Assembly: GCA_041736705.1 (NCBI GenBank)
Contig: JBGSTC010000022.1
Coordinates: forward strand, 37,763 to 101,762
Reading direction: 5' to 3'
Length of the DNA: 64,000 nucleotides
Source: GWE2-51-13 sp041736705
GTDB taxonomy: Bacteria > Bacillota_I > Bacilli_A > Erysipelotrichales > Erysipelotrichaceae
Positions 26,149 to 34,766 of this stretch are shown one piece after another; positions within the stretch are counted from its first letter, which is position 1, and every line of letters begins with the position of its first letter. The translations under genes and the position numbers were made by a program. A model generated the notes under the pieces. It did no database searches, was not told where the DNA came from, and worked only from the letters and a program-made list of their open reading frames with translations.

Positions 26149-27938
26149 TGAAATTCCGCCACACCCTCTTTTTCCGCTTACTTACCTTGTTTGTTTCCCT
26201 CTTTAGCGTTGGGTTGATCCTGACGCTTTTGGTTTTTCTTCCCATCGGAAGAAATCTGGTCACCGACATCAAATCACGGGAAATGGAACCGGTGTTGCGT
26301 TCGATGAACCGTTTGGTTCAAGACTATATTCTAGGAATCATCGATGAGAACGCGATGAACCGTGTCATCGTCTCCCAATCGGATGCCAACCGCAGCCAAT
26401 TGATCATCGTGAACACCGAAGGGATCGTCATCTATGCGACCCGCCCGATCCGCAGCGAAAACTCGCACGACCAACCCGGAACGACCAATGAAATCGATTA
26501 TACCAATCGAATCTCCACCATCACAACCGAACTCTTAGCCAACCGTTCCGTGAATACGATGTTTACCGCCACAGGACATGACTTCGAGAGTTTGGTCGTG
26601 GGCGAACCCATCATCATCAACCAAAAACTTGTCGGGGCGGTCGCCATGATCCTTCCTGCCTATGAAATCACATCCACGCTCAACGGATTGATCCGCGTGT
26701 TGGTGCTGACGATGTTGGCGGTGATCTTCCTGATGGTGATCCCCATCTATTTCTTCTCGAAAGTCTTCACCCGACCCATCAATAAGATGGTCGCCGTCGC
26801 CCAAGGGATGGGGATGGGGAACTTCGACCTACGGGCGGATGTGAAAGACCAAGGGGAACTGGGACAACTGGGGCGATCGCTCAATCAACTGAGCAGCGAC
26901 CTGAGTCAAACGATCAACGACGTGGCGATCGAGCGCGACCGTCTCATGAAACTGGTCGAGTCGATGGGGGACGGGATCCTTTCCTTCGATGCGTCAGGGA
27001 GTGTCCAAACCGTCAACCCGGCGTTCTACCAGGTGGTCGGGAGCGATGAAGGCAACCAACACGCCCTGTCCATCCTCGACGACCCGAAAATCCAGGATGC
27101 GATCCGACAGTCGTTGGATCAGAAAAACATGGACTTCCTTTATACCCATCTTGATCGGATCTTGCGGATTACCTTACGTCCGATTCTGGATGAAAACAAC
27201 GTCTTGGTCGGATCGGTCGGACTGTTCCGGGATGTCACCGAAAGCGAACGCCTGGACCAACTCCGTAAGGATTACGTCGCCAATGTGTCGCATGAACTGC
27301 GAACCCCGCTGACAGCGATCAAAGGCTTGATCGATCCTCTATATGACGGATTGATCCGCGATGAAGAGAAACGCAAGGAATACTATGCCTTGATTCTTAA
27401 GGAAACCGCGCGGTTGACGCGCTTGATCAACGATCTACTTGAACTTTCCCGCCTTCAATCCACGACCCAAGGATTCGAGCGGAGGGAATTTGACCTGAAT
27501 CCGTTCTTGATCGATGTGAAAGAGAAATATCTCCATATCGCCCAAGAAAAAGGGATCAAGCTAAAGTTGACCCATTCCGATTCTCCCAACCTTTATCTCG
27601 GCAACGAAGACAGACTAGACCAAGTGCTTACCGTCCTTCTCGACAACGCCTTCAAGTTCACTCCAAGGAACGGCAACGTCGAGATCAAACTCCAATCTCA
27701 ACCGACCCACTATGCCTTGATCGTCCAGGATGACGGAGAAGGGATCGAACCTGTCGATCTTCCGTATATCTTCGATCGTTTCTATACGTTCGACAAAGCC
27801 CGCTCCGCCAAGTCGACGGGATTGGGACTCTCGATCGCCAAGGAAATCCTGACACATCTAGGTGAAAGCATCCGGGTCGAAAGTACGCTCGAACAGGGGA
27901 CTTCCTTTATCATCAAACTCAACAAACCCGGTGTCTGA
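26148..27938 (+). CDS. Sensor histidine kinase, PhoR/WalK-like
   Basis: The 596 residues comprise an N-terminal membrane helix (about 10-32), an extracytoplasmic sensor domain of about 145 residues, a second membrane helix (about 183-205), HAMP, a PAS domain (about 265-370), HisKA with VSHELRTPL (the phosphorylated His) and an ATPase domain with N-box DNAFKFT, G1 DDGEGIE and G2 STGLGLSI. It is the partner of the preceding regulator. Confidence 0.92.
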   Translation: MKFRHTLFFRLLTLFVSLFSVGLILTLLVFLPIGRNLVTDIKSREMEPVLRSMNRLVQDYILGIIDENAMNRVIVSQSDANRSQLIIVNTEGIVIYATRPIRSENSHDQPGTTNEIDYTNRISTITTELLANRSVNTMFTATGHDFESLVVGEPIIINQKLVGAVAMILPAYEITSTLNGLIRVLVLTMLAVIFLMVIPIYFFSKVFTRPINKMVAVAQGMGMGNFDLRADVKDQGELGQLGRSLNQLSSDLSQTINDVAIERDRLMKLVESMGDGILSFDASGSVQTVNPAFYQVVGSDEGNQHALSILDDPKIQDAIRQSLDQKNMDFLYTHLDRILRITLRPILDENNVLVGSVGLFRDVTESERLDQLRKDYVANVSHELRTPLTAIKGLIDPLYDGLIRDEEKRKEYYALILKETARLTRLINDLLELSRLQSTTQGFERREFDLNPFLIDVKEKYLHIAQEKGIKLKLTHSDSPNLYLGNEDRLDQVLTVLLDNAFKFTPRNGNVEIKLQSQPTHYALIVQDDGEGIEPVDLPYIFDRFYTFDKARSAKSTGLGLSIAKEILTHLGESIRVESTLEQGTSFIIKLNKPGV

Positions 27939-27948
27939 CCGGGTTTGT
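27922..27948 (+). terminator. Hairpin at end of the two-component operon
   Basis: ACAAACCCGG and CCGGGTTTGT form a perfect 10-bp stem across the stop codon. The T-run is weak, so termination may be partial. Confidence 0.55.
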
Positions 27949-28022
27949 CTCTGTTTCCATGCATTTTACTTCCAATCTTGTACGGAAATCGATACGATGT
28001 GCTCAATCAAGGAGGACAGACC

Positions 28023-28439
28023 ATGCCTGTTCAAGCCTATGTGAATTTTGATAAGCAATGCGAAGAAGCCGTGAATTTTTATTCCAAAGTTTTCGAAACC
28101 CCCGTCGTCGAGTTGATTCGATACGGCGATATGCCCAACCCGGATTACCCGATGGATGAAGCTGCGTCGAATCTCTTAATGCATGCGGAATTGGAGATCG
28201 AAGGGGACATCGTCATGTTTGGCGATTACTATCCGGGGATGGAGATCATCGTCGGAAACAACATCTCCCTGACCGTCGTAACGGACGATCCAAACAAAAC
28301 CCGAAGATACTATGAACTCTTGAAAGAAGGCGGAACGGTCGAAATGGAACTCCAAGAAACGTTCTGGAGCCCCCTCTACGCAAGCATCATCGATCGATTC
28401 GGAATCTACTGGCAATTCAGTACCTCGAAACCTGCGTAA
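28023..28439 (+). CDS. VOC superfamily / PhnB-like protein
   Basis: This 138-residue protein has the PhnB/YjdN pattern: AYVNFDKQCEEAVNFYSKVF at the N-terminus and a C-terminal FWSPLYASIIDRFGIYWQF block. Members share the glyoxalase/bleomycin-resistance fold, but most lack a proven reaction. AAGGAGG fits the ATG at 28023. Confidence 0.85.
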   Translation: MPVQAYVNFDKQCEEAVNFYSKVFETPVVELIRYGDMPNPDYPMDEAASNLLMHAELEIEGDIVMFGDYYPGMEIIVGNNISLTVVTDDPNKTRRYYELLKEGGTVEMELQETFWSPLYASIIDRFGIYWQFSTSKPA

Positions 28440-28455
28440 GCGGGTTTCATTTTTA
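28427..28455 (+). terminator. Terminator of the VOC gene
   Basis: GAAACCTGC-GTAA-GCGGGTTTC (one G-T pair), followed by ATTTTTATT; the loop is the stop codon itself plus one base. Confidence 0.8.
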
Positions 28456-28504
28456 TTCCTTCCCTCGCCTCATTCCTGCCACAATCCTTCGCTACACTGA
28501 AATC

Positions 28505-28640
28505 AACCATCGATGGACACTCCCCCATGGTCCGTCGATGAATGAAAGCGAGGTGATCCAGGGAGGATGAATCCAGGGTGCGATCCCCCATCGCGTCTAA
28601 AGGGACCCTCGGTTCGACATCACCCGCATTTGCTGGTCTT
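28505..28640 (+). ncRNA. Candidate structured RNA with two C5 loops
   Basis: Hairpin 1: CATCGATGGAC (28508-28518) with GTCCGTCGATG (28530-28540), loop containing CCCCC. A second domain is closed by AAAGCG-A-GGTGAT (28545-28557) with ATCACC-CGC-A-TTT (28619-28631). Inside it AGGGT/ACCCT and GCGAT/ATCGC (28575-28609) form a nested stem with loop CCCCC. A TACACT box at 28493-28498 could start it, and T-rich sequence follows at 28637. It lies upstream of a separate msrB promoter, so it looks free-standing. No known family was matched. Confidence 0.5.
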
Positions 28641-28644
28641 TTCT

Positions 28645-28673
28645 TTGCATCCTCCATCCGCTTTCTCTATACT
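28645..28673 (+). promoter_or_regulatory. Promoter of msrB
   Basis: TTGCAT (28645-28650) and TATACT (28668-28673) are 17 bp apart, giving a very short leader. Confidence 0.6.
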
Positions 28674-28690
28674 ATGCTTAGAGGTACATT

Positions 28691-29125
28691 ATGGAAAAGA
28701 AACTCGATCATCTCACCCCCCTGCAATTTGAAGTCACCCAACATAACGCGACCGAACGTCCCTTTCAAAACGAATACTTCGACCATTTCGAAAAAGGCAT
28801 CTACGTGGATATCGTCTCCGGAGAAGTGTTGTTTTCCAGCTTGGATAAGTTTGAATCCCATTGCGGATGGCCAAGTTTCACCAAGCCGCTTGAACCCAAA
28901 CAAGTCGTCTCGAAGACCGACATGTCCCACTTCATGATCCGCACCGAAGTCCGCTCGAAACTCGCCGACAGCCATCTGGGCCATGTGTTCAACGACGGTC
29001 CGAAAGAGAAGGGTGGACTGCGTTATTGTATCAACTCCGCATCCCTTCGATTCATTCCGTATGACAAGATGGAAAGCGAAGGGTACGCAGAGTATCTTTC
29101 GATTTTCGACGGGTCTTCCCGTTGA
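28691..29125 (+). CDS. msrB: Peptide-methionine (R)-S-oxide reductase MsrB
   Basis: This 144-residue enzyme reduces methionine-R-sulfoxide in proteins. Family motifs are GIYVDIVSGEVLFSS, CGWPSF, and RYCINSASLRF holding the catalytic cysteine. The two CxxC zinc motifs of many MsrB proteins are absent, which defines the zinc-free form. No MsrA is adjacent. The stop codon overlaps the -35 of the next promoter. Confidence 0.95.
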   Translation: MEKKLDHLTPLQFEVTQHNATERPFQNEYFDHFEKGIYVDIVSGEVLFSSLDKFESHCGWPSFTKPLEPKQVVSKTDMSHFMIRTEVRSKLADSHLGHVFNDGPKEKGGLRYCINSASLRFIPYDKMESEGYAEYLSIFDGSSR

Positions 29126-29150
29126 ATCCATCCTAAGATAGGTATATACT
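29122..29150 (+). promoter_or_regulatory. Promoter of the fumarase operon
   Basis: TTGAAT (29122-29127) and TATACT (29145-29150) are 17 bp apart; the start would be near 29157, about 130 bases before the coding region. Confidence 0.65.
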
Positions 29151-29159
29151 GAAACGGAA

Positions 29160-29237
29160 GGGCATCGTGCAACCCGGGTGGGCTGACACCACGTAACATT
29201 CAGCAGCACACTAAAGAACTTCTTCGGGAGTTCTTTT
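29160..29237 (+). promoter_or_regulatory. Leader with possible pseudoknot and terminator (riboswitch-like attenuator)
   Basis: GTGG (29178-29181) pairs with CCAC (29189-29192); its loop bases GCTGA (29182-29186) are complementary to TCAGC (29200-29204), giving a pseudoknot. GTGC (29167-29170) with GCAC (29206-29209) can enclose it. A terminator AAAGAACTTC-TTCG-GGAGTTCTTT (29213-29236) plus T follows, 53 bases before the start codon. I recognise no known class. Confidence 0.45.
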
Positions 29238-29289
29238 CCATTTTCAGACCGATTTTATGGTAAAGTTAACATAGAAACGGAGAAACCTT

Positions 29290-30135
29290 ATGCGTGAAAT
29301 CGATGTACGGATCATCGCGGAGTTCGCCAAACAAGAATTAAGCAAACTCGCGTTTGAATATCCCAAGGACATAGCGAAGAGTCTGAAGGAAGCCTATCTG
29401 AGCGAACGGGATGCCGGGGCGAAGGATATCCTTGGCGTGCTGATCGAGAATGAAGGGATCGCTCGTAGCCGCTCGATCCCCTTGTGTCAGGATACGGGGA
29501 TGGTGGTGTTCTTTTTAAAGGTTGGACAAGATGTCCATCTTGTCAACGGGGACATCAAGAGCATACTCGACCAGGCGGTCAAGGAGTCCTATCAAGAAAA
29601 ATACCTGCGGAAGTCGGTGGTCGGCGATCCGTTGTTTGAACGTAAGAATACATTGGATAATACCCCCTCGGTTTTGCATGTGGAACTCGTATCGGGGGAT
29701 GGTGTGGAACTGGAAATCATGACCAAGGGCTTCGGGTCGGAAAACATGTCGCGCGTCGTCATGCTGACACCGGCGGACGGAATCGAGGGAGTGAAGAAGG
29801 CCATCCTGGAGACCGTACGGATCGCGGCGCCCAACGCATGTCTGCCGATGATCCTGGGGATCGGGATCGGCGGGACCATGGAAAAAGCCGCCTTGATGGC
29901 GAAACACGCCTGTCTGCGTACCATCGGGGAGAACCATCCGGAAGAACGCTATGCGGATCTGGAGAAAGAATTGTTTGAAATCATCAATAAAAGCGGATAT
30001 GGTCCGCAAGGGTTGGGCGGGGACACCACCTGCCTCAACGTCGCGATCGAAACCTATCCGACCCATATCGCCGGGTTACCGCTTGCCATCAATATCGGAT
30101 GTCATGTCTCGCGTCATTCGAAGGGGGTGTTCTGA
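29290..30135 (+). CDS. Fe-S hydro-lyase alpha subunit (fumarase/tartrate dehydratase type)
   Basis: The 281-residue N-terminal catalytic subunit of class I fumarases. Candidate [4Fe-4S] ligands are the cysteines in PLCQDTG, NACLP and GCHVSRH. The family catalyses reversible dehydration of malate or, in relatives, L-tartrate; fumarase is the more general role in a fermenter running a reductive branch. It overlaps the beta subunit gene by one base (TGATG), and its leader carries a putative attenuator. Confidence 0.88.
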   Translation: MREIDVRIIAEFAKQELSKLAFEYPKDIAKSLKEAYLSERDAGAKDILGVLIENEGIARSRSIPLCQDTGMVVFFLKVGQDVHLVNGDIKSILDQAVKESYQEKYLRKSVVGDPLFERKNTLDNTPSVLHVELVSGDGVELEIMTKGFGSENMSRVVMLTPADGIEGVKKAILETVRIAAPNACLPMILGIGIGGTMEKAALMAKHACLRTIGENHPEERYADLEKELFEIINKSGYGPQGLGGDTTCLNVAIETYPTHIAGLPLAINIGCHVSRHSKGVF

Positions 30136-30677
30136 TGCGTCGATTCACGTTACCATTGAGCGAAGAAGACCGTACATCCTTGGTCTGCGGAGAAAACATT
30201 CTATTAAGCGGTATCCTATATACAGCGCGCGATGCGGCGCATCAACGCCTTGTACGTGCGATCGACCGACAGGAAATCTTACCCATCGAACTCAAGGATG
30301 CGGCCATTTACTATGCGGGTCCTTCACCGACCGCTCCCGGGGAAGTGATCGGATCCATCGGACCGACCACCGCCGGCAGGATGGATTCGTTCATGCCCAA
30401 GATGGTGGAAGCCGGCTTACGTGTCACCATCGGAAAAGGCGCACGCAATCTCGCTGCCAAAGAAGCGATGAAGAAAGCTGGCGCCGTGTATCTCGGGGCG
30501 ATCGGGGGTGCCGGTGCGCGGTATGCCACCTGTGTCAAATCGGTTTCGATCGTCGCTTATGAAGACCTGCAAAGCGAAGCGATCCGCCGGTTGGAAGTCG
30601 TGGACTTCCCGGTCACCGTCATCATCGACGCGACGGGGAAAGACCGTTATGGCGACTTCGTCATGGCGGGAGGTTGA
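30135..30677 (+). CDS. Fe-S hydro-lyase beta subunit (fumarase/tartrate dehydratase type)
   Basis: The 180-residue partner subunit, homologous to the C-terminal half of one-chain class I fumarases, with the block YYAGPSPTAPG and GSIGPTTAGRMD that binds the substrate carboxylates, and GAIGGAGARYA. The ATG at 30135 overlaps the alpha stop; an upstream in-frame start lies deep in alpha. It is followed by an FNR-like regulator gene whose start lies 3 bases beyond the stop. Confidence 0.88.
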   Translation: MRRFTLPLSEEDRTSLVCGENILLSGILYTARDAAHQRLVRAIDRQEILPIELKDAAIYYAGPSPTAPGEVIGSIGPTTAGRMDSFMPKMVEAGLRVTIGKGARNLAAKEAMKKAGAVYLGAIGGAGARYATCVKSVSIVAYEDLQSEAIRRLEVVDFPVTVIIDATGKDRYGDFVMAGG

Positions 30678-30679
30678 GT

Positions 30680-31360
30680 ATGCCCGTACGAGTCTGTGAG
30701 CGCTGCGTCGGTATTTCCTGCGTTACGCGCGTCCCGATCTTTCGTAGCCTCGACAACGAGCAACGTACCGAATTGCTTGGCTTGGTCGACCGTGTCCAAC
30801 TGAAGAAAGGTGAAATCCTCCTGGTCGAGGGAACTACCTTGGATTTTCTCGGCATCGTCAACCGGGGTCGGTTGAAGGCATATACGATCGGTAACCAAGG
30901 CAAACAGCAAATCCTTTATCTCTTCGCCCAAGGCGACTTCTTCGGCGAACATACCCTCTTTTCACCGCTACCGATCCACTATACCCTGGAAGCCCAGGAA
31001 GATACGGGGATCTGTAAGATCGAAAGCAAGAAATTTCAACCCTTCCTTAAGAATCATCCGACTCTTGCCCTGGATATGATCCGCGAACTCGCGTTGCGTC
31101 TGGATGCTTTGGAACACAATGTCGTCTCCATGTCTTCCTTACCTGCCGAAGAAAGATTGTATGAACTTTTAAAGGAGTTCGGTCGGGATTACGGAACCAA
31201 GACGGAAGAAGGGACGATCGTGAAACTACCGATGACGCGGGAAGAGATCGGGAACCGGTTGGGGTTAACCCGCGAAACGGTCAGCCGACGTTTCGCCCAG
31301 TTGGTGCAAGAAGACAAACTCAAGATCCTACCCAATAAACGCATCCTCCTCAAAGAGTAG
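30680..31360 (+). CDS. CRP/FNR family regulator with N-terminal Fe-S cysteines
   Basis: A 226-residue protein with a cyclic-nucleotide-like sensor domain and C-terminal HTH. N-terminal C6, C9 and C14 plus internal C112 give four cysteines in the layout of oxygen-sensing FNR (three N-terminal, one in the barrel). The recognition helix TRETVSRR combines the CRP-type RET and FNR-type SR residues. GGGAGG fits the ATG at 30680. It sits in a set of anaerobic genes (fumarase, hemerythrin, ferredoxin), and a perfect TGTGA-N6-TCACA site follows at 31367. Confidence 0.85.
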   Translation: MPVRVCERCVGISCVTRVPIFRSLDNEQRTELLGLVDRVQLKKGEILLVEGTTLDFLGIVNRGRLKAYTIGNQGKQQILYLFAQGDFFGEHTLFSPLPIHYTLEAQEDTGICKIESKKFQPFLKNHPTLALDMIRELALRLDALEHNVVSMSSLPAEERLYELLKEFGRDYGTKTEEGTIVKLPMTREEIGNRLGLTRETVSRRFAQLVQEDKLKILPNKRILLKE

Positions 31361-31366
31361 AAGAAG

Positions 31367-31409
31367 TGTGACGGAAGTCACATTTTCTTTTGAGGGAAAG
31401 GGATATACT
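31367..31409 (+). promoter_or_regulatory. FNR/CRP-type box at -41.5 with -10 (may double as terminator)
   Basis: TGTGAC-GGAA-GTCACA (31367-31382) is a perfect palindrome of the TGTGA-N6-TCACA type used by Gram-positive FNR. The -10 TATACT (31404-31409) predicts a start near 31416, placing the box centre at -41.5, the class II activator position; no -35 is seen. The same repeat followed by TTTTCTTTT could terminate the regulator transcript. Confidence 0.6.
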
Positions 31410-31434
31410 ATGCTTGCCTAAAGGAGGATTCATC

Positions 31435-32601
31435 ATGAGTGAAATCATCGACAACCAACGTTTCCGTCAAGAGAAATTAAAAGAACTGATCCAACGTTTA
31501 CACAACGGCGAGGACGCCGCAACCGTCAAGAAAGACTTCAAGGAACATTTCCAATATGTCACCGGCGCGGAAATCGCCGAGATGGAAAGAAATCTGATCC
31601 TGGAAGGGACGCAGGTCGAAGAGATCCAATACCTTTGCGATATCCACGCCTCCATCTTCGAGGGTTCCGTCCAGGAAATGCACGACAATGTCCTGACGGT
31701 CAATCCGTTGAAGGAATTCGAAGAACACAATAAAGAATTAAGGATCTATGTGGAAGAAAACATCGAACACATCCGTACCGCCAAGCCCAACGACTTAAAC
31801 AAAGTCAAAGCGCATCTGGGGGAACGAGTCGAACGGTTGATGCAGATCGAAGAACACTATGCCAAGAAAGAGAACATCCTGTTTCCGTTTCTTGAGAAAC
31901 ACGGGATCAGCGCACCGCCGAAAGTCATGTGGGGCGTCGACAACAACATCCGCGCAGCTTTGCGTAAATGCCGGGTGATGATCGAATCCGACGATGCGAC
32001 GATCGAAGGTCTGAAAGGACAATTCCTCGCCACCGTCGACAGCATCCTGGAAATGGCCGACAAGGAAGACAACATCCTGTTCCCGATGTTGCGCGATGTG
32101 ATGCGGGAAGAGGACTGGAAGAAAGTCGCCCAAACGTTAACCGAAGAAGCAACCCATGAATACCAAGACCCCCAAGCCGATGAAGCCGAAATGGAATCCG
32201 GCGTCATCCCGATGAGCCTGGGTCAACTGACCTTCGCGGAAGCGGACGCCCTCTTCAACACCTTGCCGATGGATATCACCTTCGTCGATGCCGCCAACGT
32301 GGTCAAATATGTCTCGCAAGGGAAAGACCGGATCTTCCCCCGCCCCAAGACGGTCATCGGTCGCGAAGTCAAAAACTGCCATCCCCCGCAATCCGTCCAC
32401 GTGGTCGAACAAGTCGTCGAACGTCTGCGTTCCGGCGTCAAGGACCATGAAGATTTCTGGATCCACATGGGTCCCAAATATGTCTTGATCCGCTATTATG
32501 CGGTTCGTAAACACGATGAGTTCCTAGGTGTTATGGAAGTGACAATGGACATCAGCGAAATCCAGGCAATACAGGGCGAAAAACGCCTGATCGGAGAATA
32601 A
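31435..32601 (+). CDS. DUF438-hemerythrin-PAS protein
   Basis: This 388-residue protein contains an N-terminal DUF438 helical domain (1-75), a hemerythrin-like domain (about 95-240) with repeated iron-ligand motifs EEHYAKKENILFP and DKEDNILFP, and a C-terminal PAS domain (about 265-385). Such proteins are thought to sense or detoxify O2/NO through a di-iron site. AAAGGAGG fits the ATG at 31435. The preceding FNR-like box suggests anaerobic induction. An HMA protein gene starts 1 base after its stop. Confidence 0.88.
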   Translation: MSEIIDNQRFRQEKLKELIQRLHNGEDAATVKKDFKEHFQYVTGAEIAEMERNLILEGTQVEEIQYLCDIHASIFEGSVQEMHDNVLTVNPLKEFEEHNKELRIYVEENIEHIRTAKPNDLNKVKAHLGERVERLMQIEEHYAKKENILFPFLEKHGISAPPKVMWGVDNNIRAALRKCRVMIESDDATIEGLKGQFLATVDSILEMADKEDNILFPMLRDVMREEDWKKVAQTLTEEATHEYQDPQADEAEMESGVIPMSLGQLTFAEADALFNTLPMDITFVDAANVVKYVSQGKDRIFPRPKTVIGREVKNCHPPQSVHVVEQVVERLRSGVKDHEDFWIHMGPKYVLIRYYAVRKHDEFLGVMEVTMDISEIQAIQGEKRLIGE

Positions 32602-32602
32602 C

Positions 32603-32821
32603 ATGCAAAAACGAGTGTTCCAACTGAATCCTTTATCTTGTCCGACCTGCGCAAAGAAAATCGAAACCGTCCTCTTGAAAGTCGACGGGGTGGAAAGCGC
32701 GGAAGTCTCCTTCACTTCGAGTAAAGTGAACGTCGCCTTCGAAGACACGGTCGATGTAACGATCTTGATCGATCGCATCCACCGTTTGGGATATCGGGTT
32801 CTAGAGTCGAAGAAAGCCTAA
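32603..32821 (+). CDS. Heavy-metal-associated (HMA) domain protein
   Basis: This 72-residue CopZ-like ferredoxin fold carries the metal-binding CPTC motif (LSCPTCAKK, near residues 11-14) and is followed 27 bases later by a P1B-type ATPase that lacks its own N-terminal HMA domain. It probably delivers metal to that pump. The CxTC rather than CxAC spacing residue is unusual for copper chaperones; the metal is not certain. Confidence 0.85.
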   Translation: MQKRVFQLNPLSCPTCAKKIETVLLKVDGVESAEVSFTSSKVNVAFEDTVDVTILIDRIHRLGYRVLESKKA

Positions 32822-32848
32822 CCGCTTTCTTTTTTAAAGGAGAAAGAG

Positions 32849-34678
32849 ATGAAAAAACAAGATCTACCGATGATTGTATCCGGTCTATTGCTTGGCTTAG
32901 CCTGGCTTATGGACGCGATGGGTATACCGTCTGTACGCGATGGTTCCCTTGCGTTGGCAGCGCTGATCGCCCTGCTTCCGATCGGAAGGAAAGCCCTGGG
33001 AGCCCTTCAGTTCCGTATGGCTTCGATCGAACTGTTGGTCACGATCGCCGTCGTCGGCGCATTGTTTCTGGGTGAATACTCGGAAGCCGCGATCGTATCG
33101 TTCCTCTTTCTTTTCGGGGCGTTCCTCGAATCGCGGACGATCCGTAAAACCCGTTCCGCGATGGAAAGTCTGATCAAACTTGCACCTTCCAGCGCCGTCG
33201 TCCTCCGTGACGGTCGACGTGAAACCGTCGACATCCTCGATCTCCTCGAAGGGGACATCGTGGAAGTCCGCACCGGGCAGCGTATCCCGGTCGATGGATC
33301 GATCGTGCATGGTTCAGCCACCATCGACCAGTCCCAAATCACAGGGGAATCGATGCCCTCGGAGAAAATCATCGGGGATAGCGTCTATGCCTCCACGATC
33401 CTTCAAAACGGCTATGTTGAAATCGCGACGAAGAAGGTCGGGGAAGCGACCGTTTTCGGAAACATCCTCAAACGATTGGAAGAAGCGCAGGACAAGAAGG
33501 CGCAAACCCAGCGCGTGATCGAAAAGTTCGCAAGCTGGTACACCCCTTCGGTGGTCGTCCTTTCGATCATTACCTATCTCATCTCAAAAGACATCCGTCT
33601 TGCGTTGACCTTATTGGTGATCGCCTGTCCCGGCGCCATGGTGATTTCCATCCCGGTCGCGATCGTGGCGGGGATCGGTACGATGGCCAAACACGGGATC
33701 CTTGTGAAGGGCGGGGAATCGATCGAAAAACTGGCGAAAATCAATGTGATCGCCTTCGATAAGACCGGTACGCTCACTCTAGGGAAACCGAAGGTTTCGA
33801 TGATTCATCCCGTCGTCGGGGATGAATCATCCATCTTGGATTATGCGAGCATCGCCGAACACGGATCCAGTCATGCCCTTGCCAAGGCGATCCTCGCCAA
33901 GGCGGAAGAAATGGGAATCAAACCTTCATACATTGCATCGAATCTGGATGTGCTTGCGGGGTACGGTGTCGTTGCGACCGGCGATTTCGGTAAGATCACC
34001 GTCGGAAACCTCCGTTTGGCGAAACTTGCGGATACCGGATTTCCGATTGAACAACTGGAGTCCTATTCGACCTTGACCCAAACCTATCCCACCTGTGTCT
34101 TCGTCTTGCTGAACGGGAAATTGCTTGGGTATTTGATCCTCAGCGATACCTTGCGGGACGATGCCCAGGAAGCCTTGGTTTCATTACGTAAACTGGGGGT
34201 AGGGGAAATCCATGTCATCACAGGCGACAGTGCCGCGAGCGCCACGCAGACCTTGGGACCGCTGGGGATCGATAGGATCCATGCGGACATCCTTCCTCAG
34301 GAAAAAGCGGAAATTATCGAAAGACTGAAGAAAGAAAAGAAAGTCGCCATGGTCGGCGACGGGATCAACGATACGCTTGCGCTCAATGAAAGCGATGCGG
34401 GGATCGCCATGTCGAGCGATGCCAGCGAAGTCGCGATGAAAACCGCGGACATCGTCATTCTTGGCGAGAGAGTCGAAAGCGTGGCGACCGCGATGCGGAT
34501 CGCCCGGTTCACATCGAGCGTGCTGAAGCAAAACATCGTGATTTCGATCGGAACCGTGTTTTTCCTGATCTTCGGCGTACTCTTAGGTAAAGTACACATG
34601 GATACGGGGATGCTTGTCCACGAAGCGAGTGTCCTTGCGGTCATCCTAAATGCGTTACGAATCCTGCGTAAGAAGTGA
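32849..34678 (+). CDS. P1B-type heavy-metal-translocating ATPase with CPG motif
   Basis: A 609-residue P-type ATPase with TGES (165-168), phosphorylated D304 in DKTGT, SSHALA (a variant of the SEHP nucleotide motif) and GDGIND. The transmembrane metal site reads C260-P-G in place of CPC, CPH or SPC, so the metal cannot be read from known classes. There is no N-terminal metal-binding domain; the separate HMA protein may fill that role. It is the last gene of the hemerythrin-HMA-ATPase unit. Confidence 0.9.
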   Translation: MKKQDLPMIVSGLLLGLAWLMDAMGIPSVRDGSLALAALIALLPIGRKALGALQFRMASIELLVTIAVVGALFLGEYSEAAIVSFLFLFGAFLESRTIRKTRSAMESLIKLAPSSAVVLRDGRRETVDILDLLEGDIVEVRTGQRIPVDGSIVHGSATIDQSQITGESMPSEKIIGDSVYASTILQNGYVEIATKKVGEATVFGNILKRLEEAQDKKAQTQRVIEKFASWYTPSVVVLSIITYLISKDIRLALTLLVIACPGAMVISIPVAIVAGIGTMAKHGILVKGGESIEKLAKINVIAFDKTGTLTLGKPKVSMIHPVVGDESSILDYASIAEHGSSHALAKAILAKAEEMGIKPSYIASNLDVLAGYGVVATGDFGKITVGNLRLAKLADTGFPIEQLESYSTLTQTYPTCVFVLLNGKLLGYLILSDTLRDDAQEALVSLRKLGVGEIHVITGDSAASATQTLGPLGIDRIHADILPQEKAEIIERLKKEKKVAMVGDGINDTLALNESDAGIAMSSDASEVAMKTADIVILGERVESVATAMRIARFTSSVLKQNIVISIGTVFFLIFGVLLGKVHMDTGMLVHEASVLAVILNALRILRKK

Positions 34679-34766
34679 GTAAGAAAGAAAAAAGGATGGC
34701 TTGCGCAATCCTTGAGATGAAATAAAGTAGTGACTAAATTATGGATGAATGTTCAAACTAATCATC

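Noticed and set aside
28505..28640. Cobalamin riboswitch or T-box reading of the RNA before msrB
   Set aside because: GGTG and ATCC strings hint at a cobalamin box, but the CCCGCAACTGT-type core is absent; the T-box antiterminator sequence is also absent, and a promoter separates it from msrB.
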